DNA of 64,000 bases. It comes from Aurelia coerulea (lineage: Eukaryota; Cnidaria; Scyphozoa; Semaeostomeae; Ulmaridae). The notes under the pieces were generated by a model. That model worked only from the letters and a program-made list of their open reading frames with translations, ran no database searches and was not told the DNA's origin. The DNA lies in the NCBI GenBank assembly GCA_039566865.1, contig CM076960.1, positions 14,360,501 through 14,424,500 of the forward strand, written 5' to 3'. Position 1 is the stretch's first letter; every line of letters begins with the position of its first letter. Positions 39,801-51,800 of this stretch are shown here, in pieces. The translations under genes were made by a program, and so were the position numbers.

Positions 39801-42800
39801 AGGTTGTCATACCTACGTATACTCGAGGGCTATATTTGGCGCCCAGTGAGATTTTGTTACCTTCAAGCCTGACTGATGTGGAAGATCGATGTAGAAAGAG
39901 CAGAGAACGTTCAACGTTGATGTCCAGTTTACCGCCGCCGCCATACCGTTTTGCTGCTCAGTTTTGCCGCCGCCACGTACCAAGATCGAGGGTGTGCCAG
40001 CCGTACCCCTCACAGCTAAGTGGAAGTTTCCTGTTGTATTTCTTGTTTGTTGTAGTTGAGAGGTGATCTTTTGCCTTTTTGATGTTGATTTTGGTGTTGA
40101 TTTTGCTGTTGCGATTTTTTTGAGGGGCGGAGAGAGAGGTAATATTCTGAAACTTTTCGTTTGTTTTAAGGCCTAAAATTACTGAAATATGTCTGAAATC
40201 GAAGATTTCCAGTTGGAGCTTGAGTCGCTACTTTGTCAGCAATGTGTTGAAAAGTTGTTAGAAGTTTCTGGTTATCTTAAGATAGAAGAATCAGTTCAGG
40301 GTAAAAGTAGATCACAGCTCGTGAGAATAATCAGGAATGTTGTTGAAAAAGTTGTGTTTGATCCAAAGGAAGATCTTGACTTAGATATTTTCCTAAGTGA
40401 TGTCATTTCAAAATTTAAAGGTACGCCCCCTCCATTAGAAAAGTCAGCAGAAGAAATTAATGCTCAAATGACAATTTCGGGTCTTGAAGGGCAACTACGT
40501 GATTTACTACAATTGCAGTCAGAATCAGAAAATGCACGAGAGACAATTCTGGAGCAATTGCGAGAAGCAAAAGAAAAACTTTCGGAGATGAGTCTATCTG
40601 AACATGTCGATATTGCCAAAAAACTTACAGGTTCTCCAAATTTTACGAAATTGAATCAAGCTCCGCCAGAAGCCTCTAGTATTTTACGTAGAGAATTTAA
40701 AATTGCCGGTCAAATTGGTGAGCCAGGACAACATGATAAACTAACTTATGTTTCATTAATCTATCAAATCGACTCAGCTATCGAAAAAGGGTATTCTGAA
40801 AAAGAAGTATCTGATGCAATCATAAAATCAATTTCGCCGCACAGTAGCTTAAGAAATTACATTTTAACGCTCCCGCAACGTTCGCTTGGGAAGCTTCGAT
40901 CAATTTTGCGCGTCTTTTTCCAAGAAAAGACAGCCTCAGATCTTTTTCAAGCCATGGTCACGACGATCCAAGAGCCGAAGGAAACAGCTCAACAGTTTTT
41001 GCTGCGACTTTTAGATGCATGAAATAAAGTATCTTTCGCTACTCGAGAAGAGCATGCCGAGTCAGAATACAGTTCCCAACTGGTTGAAAAATCCTTTTTG
41101 AAAGCTTTCGAGTCTGGCCTGCGTGATGAAAATTTGGTCACTAATCTTCGACCCTTTTTGAGGAAAAGTCAGATCACAGACGAGGAGCTGATGAAAAGCG
41201 TGAATGAGCTGGCAACGAAGCAAGCGGAGAGAAAAGCGAAGATCGGAAATGCGACGGAGCGCTATAAAGCAGCGAAGGCGCAAGTAGTCAACGTAGAAAA
41301 ATAAAATGGGAGTATTCAGACCTCTAAAACCCAGAAGAAAGGTAGCAACAATTTTGAAAATCAAACGGAAAAACTTTCGGCAGAAATTCAGAATTTAAAA
41401 GCAGAATTAGCTGCTATCAAAAGCCAAGTTGACACGCCTCCAGAGAGCAATTTTCCTCCTAGATTTCAATACAGAGCACGCGGTCGTGGGCGAAGCCGTT
41501 ACAATGGGCCCGGTGGTTATGGTCGTCCCGTGGGTTGCCGTAACTGTAAAGCTAATGGCGTGGGACAACAGTGCCGACATTGTTTTCAATGCGGTGAACA
41601 AGGACACATTCGTTCACAATGTCCTCATTATGTTAGCCAGGGAAACCTGCCTCGGTTATTTCAGGGGGGCACGGAGTAACCGGTGATGATGTCAAGCCTC
41701 AATTTTGTAATTTTTGCGGGAATAAACAGAGTGGTTCAACTATTTGGAAATGTGGTGGATGCAGTCTTGTAAAATATTGTAATAAAGTGTGTCAAAAGAA
41801 ACATTGGCAACAACATAAAGCTATTTGTCATGCAGCTCAAGTCTTATCAAAAGTTTCCGAGAAGAATTCTAAGCCTGCAAATTTTGTTGCGCATTTAACT
41901 CCAAAACAATCGTCTAAAATCGCAAAACTCGTTGGTAACCAATGTACAATTAAGTGCCAATTGAACAATCTTTCAGTCGAAGCACTGTGGGACACTGGTG
42001 CCCAGGTTTCCATACTTTCGGAACAGTTTCTAAGAAGTCGTTTTCCAGGTATGAAGCTGAGGAATATTTCAGAACTTATCGATTGCAAATTAGACTTAAC
42101 TGCTGCTAATGGTACGCCTATACAATATAAAGGTTTTGTTGAGTTAGAGTTTAGATTGAAACACGAGCAAGACCCGATTTTAGTTCCATTTCTGGTAACA
42201 AGCGATGACATTTCGTTGCCATTTGTCGGATATAATGTTATCGAATTATGTGTTAAATCTGGAATGACTAGTCCTGAATTAGCGTGTGTTTTTCCGTGTG
42301 TGAGCCTTGACGATGTAAATATTTTGCACGACATCATCGAAGATAACGTTGATACTGATCTCTGTGCTGTTCGAACAAACAAGAAAGATTGTTTGATAAA
42401 AAGTGGACAATGTTCCCAGATTTCGTGTCGAATTAACCATGGACCGATCGATTCTGAAATTCCAGTAATTTTCGAGCCAGAAGAAAATGCAGAGTTTCCT
42501 TATGGCCAATCATTTTGGAATCCTTACTTTCGTTAAAGCCAGGAAAATCGAGCGTTGTAAAGTTTGAAGTCAAAAACGTTTCGAAACATAATATCGTTTT
42601 ACCAAAACGTACGTTTCTTGGTCGAATTCAGCTAGTACAGTCTGTAACACCTTTGGATGTAAAGTTAAAAGAAGATGTTGCAAATCCTGACATTAGTGCA
42701 GACGATACTGTTAAGGATGATATTGTTTCGAACGAAGATATTCCAGACTACATCAAACAAATCAATTTGAATGACCTTACCGAGCTTCAAAAACAATCTG

Positions 42801-45800
42801 CTCTGAAACTATTATGCGAAGAACGAGATTCTTTCTCTAAAAATGATGATGACATTGGTACAGTTCCAAATCTTAAACTGCATCTCAATTTAACAGATAA
42901 TATTCCTGTTCAGAAAAATTACGTTGCAGTACCTAGACCACTTTACCCTGAAGTAAAAGCTTACATCGAAGATTTATTAAACCGAAATTTCATTCGTAAA
43001 TCAAATTCGCCTTATAGTTCTCCTGTAGTGTGTGTTCGGAAAAAGGATCAATCGTTTAGACTGTGTGTTGATTTTCGAGCTTTAAACCAAAAGACAGTTC
43101 CTGACCGCCATCCCATTCCGCGAATTTAAGAAACACTCGACAATTTAGGTGGTAATGCATGGTTCTCAGTTTTGGACCAGGGTAAGGCAAACCATCAAGG
43201 TTTCGTTAGCGAAGAGAGTCAACCTCTGACAGCATTTATAACTCCCTGGGGACTATATGAATGGACTAGAATTCCCTTTGGACTTTGCAACGCGCCAGGC
43301 GCATTTCAAAGATTTATGGAAAACTGTCTAGGTGATTTGCGAGACGAAATTTGTATACCATATTTGGATGACGTCATCGTCTTTAGCAAAACTTTTGATG
43401 GTCATATTGAAAACTTGAGGAAGGTATTACGATGATTAAGAGAACACGGAGTGAAATTAAAACCACGTAAATGTAACATGTTTTGCCAAGAAGTCAACTT
43501 TTTAGGAAGAATTGTTTCTCCTGAAGGTTACAAGTTAGATCCAGAAAGTATCAAACCAATCTTGCATTTACAGAAATCAGTTCCCAAAACAGTAGGTGAT
43601 GTTCGACGTTTGCTTGGTCTCCTTGGATACTATAGAAGATACATTAAGAACTTTTCGTCGATAGCAAAGCCATTAATGATCTTTTGTCAAATTCTGAGAA
43701 AGTCAAACTAACATCAAATCGATCCTCGAAATCAAATAACCAGTTAAACTCCAAAAGTTCGGTTATTTGGAAAGAAGCACATCAACGTATTTTAGACACA
43801 TTAATTGATCAATTGATAACTCCTCCGATAATGGCATACCCTAACTATTCAGATCCCTTTATACTCCACACCGATGCATCTGAAGTAGGACTCGGTGCAG
43901 TTTTGTATCAACGACAGAACGGATCTTTAAGAGTTGTTGCGTATGGTTCTCGTACTTTATCACCAGCAGAGAGAAATTATTATCTTCATTCTGGAAAACT
44001 TGAGTTTTTGGCGTTGAAATGGGCGATCTGTGATCAATTTCGTGACTATTTATATTATGCACCATCTTTCACTGTATATACTGACAATATTCCATTAACC
44101 TATGTACTAACATCTGCGAAACTGAATGCTACTGGTTTACGATGGGTCAATGAGTTAGCCGACTTTAACTTTACTATCAAGTATCGGCCAGGTAAAGCTA
44201 ATAGCGATGCCGATACCCTTTCGAGAATTCCCGATTTTGAGTCGTACATGAGCATGTGCACCGAAGAAACGTTGCCTCAAACCAGATCTGCTGTAACGTG
44301 TGCTGTAAATCTGATAGCTAAAGGTAAATCAACTTGGGTTTCACCACTTACATACGATTCAAATGTTTTCGCTATTGACAGTACAACGTCTCAACAAGAT
44401 GTATCCATCAACGTAAATGACTTAATCGAAGCCCAGTTAAATGATCCAGTAACAAGTCGCGTTATTCAATTTCTTGAAACAGGAAATAAACCATTATCTA
44501 AAGACCTTTAACACGAATCTCCTGATGTCAAACTATTGCTGCGTGATTGGCCTAAACTTACAATCTCTAATGGTCTTTTGAAGCGTAAAAGAGGTACTAT
44601 TTCACAAATTGTTTTGCCAAAAAAATACCACCGTCTTGTGCTTAAAGAGCTTCATGAAGAAATGGGTCATCTAGGGACAGAACGCGTTTTAGATCTAGCC
44701 AGACAATTATTCTTTTGGTCCCAGATGCAAAAAGATATTGAATATTTTATTCAAAATGTGTGTAGCTGTATAAAACAAAAGCGTCCAACGTTTCAAGCCA
44801 GAGCTCCTTTGCAACCAATTGTTACCACATCTCCGTTTGAAATGGTGTCAATCGACTTTTTACATTTGGAACGTAGCAGAGGAGGACATGAATATATTTT
44901 GGTTATTGTAGACCATTTCACACGATTTGCTCAAGCATACGCCACGCGAAATAAATCCGCTAAAACTGCTGCTTCAAAATTGTATGACGATTTTATCTTA
45001 CGTTTTGGATTTCCTTCCAAGATTCATCACGACCAAGGTGGAGAATTTGAGAATAAGCTTTTCGATCATCTCCAAAAACTTTGTAACATCAAACATTCGC
45101 GTACAACACCTTATCATCCGCAAGGTAACGGGCAAGTAGAACGTTTTAATCGTACATTGTTGTCGATGCTTCGTACTTTACCAGAATCGTATAAAAGCAG
45201 TTGGCACGAGCATCTAAATAAAGTAACTCACGCTTATAATTGTACACGCAATGCCTCTACTGGTTTTTCACCTTTCTATTTGCTGTTTGGTAGACACCCT
45301 CGTTTGCCTATCGACCTGATTTTCGATATTGGTCACCGTTCGCCAGTAGGCAACCACAGCGAATATGTAAAAAAATGGAAACAAGCTATGGAAGAAGCCT
45401 ATGCTATTGCAAGCCAACGTTCATCTGCCGCTGGAGAAAGGAATAAAGTTCGTTACGATTTAAAGCCCGATCCATCGATCTTCAACCAAACGACCGAGTG
45501 CTCGTTCGAAATTTGTCGGAGAGGGGAGGGCCCGGTAAATTAAGATCACATTGGGAAAAAGATATTCACCGAGTCATTCGACGCAAGGATAACATGTCCC
45601 CAGTTTACGAAGTACAATGAGAAGATGGAACAGGTCCTGTTAGAGTTTTAAATAGGAATATCTTATTTCAATGCAATGAGCTTCCAGTTGATTCAGATGC
45701 TCCTCCGCGACAACCTATTGCAGCACGCCGTAGCCGTGACACTCGTAGTACACGTTCGGAACCTCGACTCTTGTACCGTCATGTAACTGACCTTGCGACT

Positions 45801-48800
45801 TCTGATAGTGACTCAGAAGATGAAATTTTTATGATTTCAAATCGTCAACAAATATCGGATGTACCAACAGAGTCAGTAGAAGAAGATACAACACCACCAT
45901 CGGATTTATCAAACGTACACGAGAACGAGGAAGTAGAAGGCCAAGAAGGAGAACAGCCGGTACAACAACAGGAGATACAAGATCCTGTCGTGCCAGAACA
46001 CACAATCGAGCAAGTGCCACCAGAAATGCCAGAATATCATCGTCCCGTCCATAGTCGACAGCCACCAAACCGTTTATCTTACTATGCACCAGGACAAGCT
46101 TCGTCGATTTCGAATGTAAATAATGTACATAGAGTTCCATATATTCCAGTGTTTTCAAATATCGTTTCGTCAATACGTCGTTACATACCGTCTTATCGCC
46201 CGCAACCGTACCCAGTCGTTGTTTACACGGTTTAAAGATTTTGAGAATTAACTCCTAAACGTCGTTTGCGAATAAACCGCTGATATCGTTCAAGACTTTC
46301 AAATATCGTGTACATATATTTTTCATCGTTTTACCATTTTACCATTTTAAATCATTACCTATACATAGACAACGTCCGTAGAACCGTACATTTCGAAATA
46401 GCCTTGCCTATTTATCGCTCGACCGATAAGATTCGTTAAATTCAATATTCGCCGTCACGTCGTTACGCTTCGTCTGGTTAGCAAGATGCATATTGTTACC
46501 CAAGAACGCGTTCGTAAGAGAGACAATTGTGATACAAAGTTGGAACTTGGTCAATGAACAGCGACTCTCATTTGTTTGTTTTGTTTTTTTTTACATTACT
46601 TTTCAGAGATACAGACATCCTGTTGAAGTTTGAAGATTGAACAAGATGCGAACATTTGTCGTTTTCAGACTTTTCATTGAGTAGAACATTGCAGTCGAAT
46701 TGAGTTTCTAAACTCCAAGACAGAAAGGAAAAACAGAGATAACTTTCGAATTCATACATAAGCAGACTTACCGTGAAATTCCCACGAGATGAAGAATGAA
46801 GAACTGTCAGATCGAACTTTGCAGCTCCTTCTACAAGTCCTCAAGAGATGTCAGGGACGACATTTCTTTAGAGGGGAAGTATGTAGGGCTCTGTTGCTAA
46901 CAGAGTGAACCCCCTGTTGTGGACAATACGAACATAACAAACATACTGTTGTCACAACAGAGAATATTTTGATCATGTTCTTGTGCTAATGTGTTGTGTA
47001 GAATGTCGTAAAGGGAATAGGTCTTAGTCTTTGTATTGTGTTTGAGTTGTATATGTATTGGGTTTTGATTGGCTTTTTATAATAGTCTTCGAGTTCTGTT
47101 GATGAGATAAGAGTAAAAATATGGACAAGACATAATATCTATGAATCGAACCTGCATTGCATGAGGTTGTCATACCTATGTACACTCGAGGGCTATACAT
47201 CTGATGCAAATGGATTTAAAATTCCACTGTTTGTACGCTCCCATTAGAAATGATATATCAAGCACCAAGGGCAACCATTTGGTAATTATAACTAATACTT
47301 TATTTTGCTCAAAATCTCTTGATGCATGTGATGCAAATGGATTCAAAATTCCACTGTTTGTACGCTCCCATTAGAAATGCTAGATCAAGCACAGACGGTA
47401 ATCTTTGGTAATCACTATTGATGCTAAATTTGTCTCAAAATCTAGAAATGCATGTGATGCAACAACCGTATCTACATTCTTGAAATTACAGTGAACATTT
47501 TTAATCAACAGGCGAATGAAATATGTGTATCACACATAAAGCTACAAAATTCACTTTTGCTAACGATACCTACTTCATAATCAAAATTGACAGACTTCCG
47601 ATTCTCGTTAGACCTCTGGAATTGCCTCATAATGAGAACTCAAGGTAGAAAACCAGCACAATTTTTCCTAAGGCGATGATGATTTGGGACCACATGGTTT
47701 CAGGCAGCTGAACATAGCATATATCTGCCATTTTTGATTTAGAGCCATTTGAAAGGGCTAAATATACATCTTGTGAAAGTATAAAATTGATTCTTTCCAC
47801 ATTCAGGCATACCTCCATATGCGCACATTATAAAGAACCAACTTCAGAAATTTTCCCTTGAACAAAAATCTTGAAAATATTTTTTGAAAGTCGACAAAAT
47901 TCCCCAAAACATGTGGTTAGAGCAATCTAATCAATACTGCATTGGCCTTAACAGGACACATTGATGTATGAAACAATGTAGTTTCATTTTTATTCTATCA
48001 TTCATTGGGCACAGTTTCATGGCACTAGCTAGTAAATTGCCAGCATTTATGTATTAAAAGATATCAGGCGCGGATCCAGTGGGGGGGGGGCCGGGGGGCC
48101 ATCGCCCCCCCCCCAAACTTAAAAATTTCACTTGAAAACCATTGTCTTAGATAAAGAAACCAATGAGTTTCTAACTTTTACTTCCTGAAATAACCATTGC
48201 ACAGCTACACGATAACTCAGCTAACTACAAGCATACCAGCCAGTCTAACGAGCTCACAAACTAGAGTACAATTCATCAAAAGTATGAAAAAGATGTGATT
48301 CTGAATAAAAATTTCATTCAGTGGAAATCGAACTTGAAAGTCATTTGCTTCATTCACTTTGTCAAATTGTTGTTGTGAGATAAATTGTTGTTGAGTTTCC
48401 TCCAGTGAACTTAGCTGTTGACATTTGTTTATGATAGATTTCGCAAAGACTCGTATCTTCTGTTGTGACAGTTATGTTATTAAGTGTTGATCAAGTCATT
48501 TCAATTTTACTGAACATAGTTTAGAATACAAGTTAAGCTTGTAGAAACTTGTTGCGCTATGAGAATTTTGATAACTTACTAGTGACTCCAATTATGGAAC
48601 TTACAATTGGAAATTTCACCTTACATTGACATGCCTCTGATTTGTGAATTTGAGATATACCTCGTTTTTATGCCAAGTTTTTATTTCCATTGGGGAGGAG
48701 CTTATTGTAGCGATAAACATTCTCAAACTGGTGCTTATGATGAACATTTCATGGCCCTTTCTTTCCAAATGATGGCTCGTTAGCTTTTGCTCAAGAATGC

Positions 48801-51800
48801 CAGTTTGTATTTGAGGAGAGGAGAATGGGCAAAATGATCTAAGATGAAGCAAAAAGGGCGTTTCCCACGTTTTCCGAAAGTTTGAAGGGTGTGGTCACGA
48901 AAATTTTTCCTGGGGGCTTCGCCCCCAGACCCCCATTTTCCTTCAAATGGCCCTCCCCACAGTCCAATGCTGGATCCGCCCCTGAAAGATATAATTACCA
49001 AAAAACGTGGGTACATCATTTCTTATACATCAACAAATGACAGTTGTGTGATTTTGAAGCAATTATACATCCAAGCGATTTTGATAGTTCCCTGGAATTT
49101 GACTTTTTCCTGAACCTAACATAATATAAAGCACCTGAAAAGTGGAAATGGTTCTAAAAAAATGTTATTATGGTTTTATTGTGTCTCAAACATACTGCCT
49201 CATGAAAAGCGACACCTTACTGACAAATGGGCTACAAGTTCAATAAATTATTGCTCATCAACCAAACGAGATATCGAGCTGAAATTAAATATCTAGGATC
49301 AACTCCTCATTACCTTGCTATAGAAAAATTCAAGAAGATTTCTCAAACATGACTTGACATCCATCTGATGAAGCTATGTATGGAATTACCCGTATCTGTG
49401 TGTGTTTCATTGATTTCTTGGAAGCATCACCGCCATATCAATGCCATAATCCAGCTTCAATGCCATAATCCATTTTACATTGAATATATTTAGTAAAATT
49501 CATAAGATTGGTTTGGTAAATTTTTCGACAAATGGAAAAATGGAATAAGTGTGATGATATAGAGTTTCGAACTTGCTACCGCCTGCATTCTAGGCAGTTG
49601 CTCTACCTACTGAGCTATGTCGGTCACGTTTCTAAAGTAAGCCTGCTTCATGGATATTCAGATCAGTGTGGTGACGTAACCTGTATAATGTCTAGTCCAT
49701 GCGACTCAATGTCCCAAACACAGACCAGCTCTATGCCCTCTACGCAACAAGAGCAGATTTTGTAATACAATAGCAACAGTTGCGTTTGATTGACACCTCA
49801 ATTCAAAGCGATTAGCGGATGCAGACAAAGGAAAGTCTCTCAACCAGTAATTCAAAACAAACAAAGCCGCAAAAGTTTCCCCGAAACTAGTAGGGCAAAC
49901 TCTCGCCTTGTGCAAGCGAAAGATGGTTTTTGAGAGAATTTATGTGCTTATAGCGAAAGAAGAAAGGTAAATCTAAAGTTCTGTCGCTTAGATTATGTTT
50001 ATTTGATTCAGGAGCCGAGCAGAAGGCATTGTAATTCTCGCGTCTTTAGGGCTTAAAATGAAACGATTACAAAACAGCTCCTAAATCAAATAAACATAAT
50101 CTAAGCGACACGGCTTTAGATTTACCCTTCCTCTTTCGCTATAAGCACATAACTTCTCTTAAAAACCATCTTTCGCTTGCATAAGGTGAGAGTTTGCCCT
50201 ACTAGTTTCGGGGAAACTTTTGCGGCTTTGTTTGTTTTGAATTACTGGTTGAGAGAATTTCCTTTGTCTGCATCCGCTAATCACTTTGAATTGAGGCGTC
50301 AATCAAACGCAACTGTTGCTATTGTATTACAAAATCTGCCCTTGTTCCTCTACGCAACCCTGACAGAATTACACCACCTTAACATCACACTTTCCCTTCT
50401 ATTTGCTTACGATATATTTGGAAGAATTTATCACATGTGCTTTGGTAAATTTTTCAACAAACGGAAAAATGGAAAAAGTGTGACGAGAGCAAGTTTCGAA
50501 CTTGTGACCGCCTATTTTCTAGGCAGTTGCTCTACCAACTGAGCAATCTTTGTCACACTTATACAGCAAGCGTGCTTCATCGATATCCAGATCAGTGTGG
50601 TGACGTAACCTGTACAATGTCTCAACTCAATGTCCCAACGCAGACCGGCTTTATGCCCTTGACGCAACTCTGACAGAATTACGTCACCTTAACATGTTTT
50701 TTGTTTTTTTTATTCAATATAAAATTCTACAAACAAACTACTTCAAAGCACTACGTGCGAGCTACTTTACTACACTACAAGGACGATACCACGGAGTGCA
50801 AGAGACCATGACAACTCCGCAGTCATTAACATAGAGAATGTGTAACTAAACTAAAATTAAATGACGTACAGCTACGAAAAATACACATGAACAATTTCTA
50901 CTGATAAATACTAAGGTTCGTTTCACATTGTATGTTGAGCTAACTTTGGGCAATCAGGCCTTTCATCGCAAGAATTGGTGAACTGGAGATTTAATTATCA
51001 AATTAGAATGGATTGTGCCCTATGAGTCAAACAGACAATGTGAAACAAACTTACAGCAAAAAGAAAGAGAAGCAAAGGGACTTGGGGACTATGAATTGTA
51101 AACAAACGGAAATGCTGTGAATTTCCTTACTTAAATCAACCAGTTTGGTGAATGAACTTTAGGGTCAGTTCAAGTACATGTTTATTAACGTCGCTAGAAA
51201 GGTCTTTATCACCATACAATAAAAGTTGTATCAGAGCGCTGTTTGAATGACTGTTGATTTGAATAAATGGTCGCAATACTACCGAAATTCCAGCGAGAAG
51301 ATCTCGTCGATGGATGTTAAATGAAGGGCAAGACAGCAAAAAGTGCTCCGTATCTTCAATGCCGTCATTCGTAGGGCACATTGGGTTTACTGTGTCCTTA
51401 AAGTTGTGCTTAAATTTGTGAAAATTTAATTTACTGAGACCGACTCTTATTTGGGAAAGATATGATAAACCTATTGGGTCATGAATTCCAAAGACAGATT
51501 TTGCCAGGGGGTGTTAAGGTGACATAATCCTGTCAGGGTTTCGTCGAGGGCATAGAGCTGGTCTGCATTTGGGGCATTGAGTCACGTGGGCTAGACATTA
51601 TACAGGTTACATCACCACACTGATCTTAAAGTATAAAAGCAGTCTGTGTCGCTGAGACTCCTCCATTTTCAAAACTGGATTTTTGTATTTTTCCTTGTTT
51701 AGGAGACCTAGAATCAACAATGTTCACAGACAATTTTGCGTTAGAGTCAGGATGAGGTGTTCTCGCCAATAAAGGGGTGCCAAGCAGAGTTTTCATTGTG

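Larger units (their letters stand above)
39519..47197 (+). mobile_element. Ty3/gypsy LTR retrotransposon, full length, inactivated
   Basis: Two 316-bp LTRs, a primer-binding site, gag, a frameshift site, protease, reverse transcriptase, RNase H, integrase and a polypurine tract are all present in gypsy order (RT before integrase). The 4-bp target duplication CATC is at 39515-39518 and 47198-47201. There is no env frame. The coding region carries six in-frame stops and at least three frameshifts, although the LTRs differ at only three positions. It is antisense to EDC3 in intron 1. Confidence 0.95.
37871..49391. mobile_element. foldback element (host of gypsy and hAT insertions)
   Basis: The left arm 37871-39518 and right arm 47202-49391 (after removing the hAT element) are mirror copies with few differences. 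The outer ends are GGGTAATTCC and GGAATTACCC, with GTAT at 37867-37870 and 49392-49395 as a possible 4-bp duplication. The inner parts consist of 127-bp direct repeats. Identical 63-codon frames (38517-38708 plus, 47627-47818 minus) start [14 protein letters not shown], but I recognise no domain. Before the gypsy insertion it was about 3 kb. Confidence 0.75.

Noticed and set aside
40189..46235. Reading the gypsy stops as programmed recoding
   Set aside because: Six stops combined with frameshifts at unrelated places are better explained by decay or sequence error. Only the GGGGGGC site has the form of a real frameshift signal.
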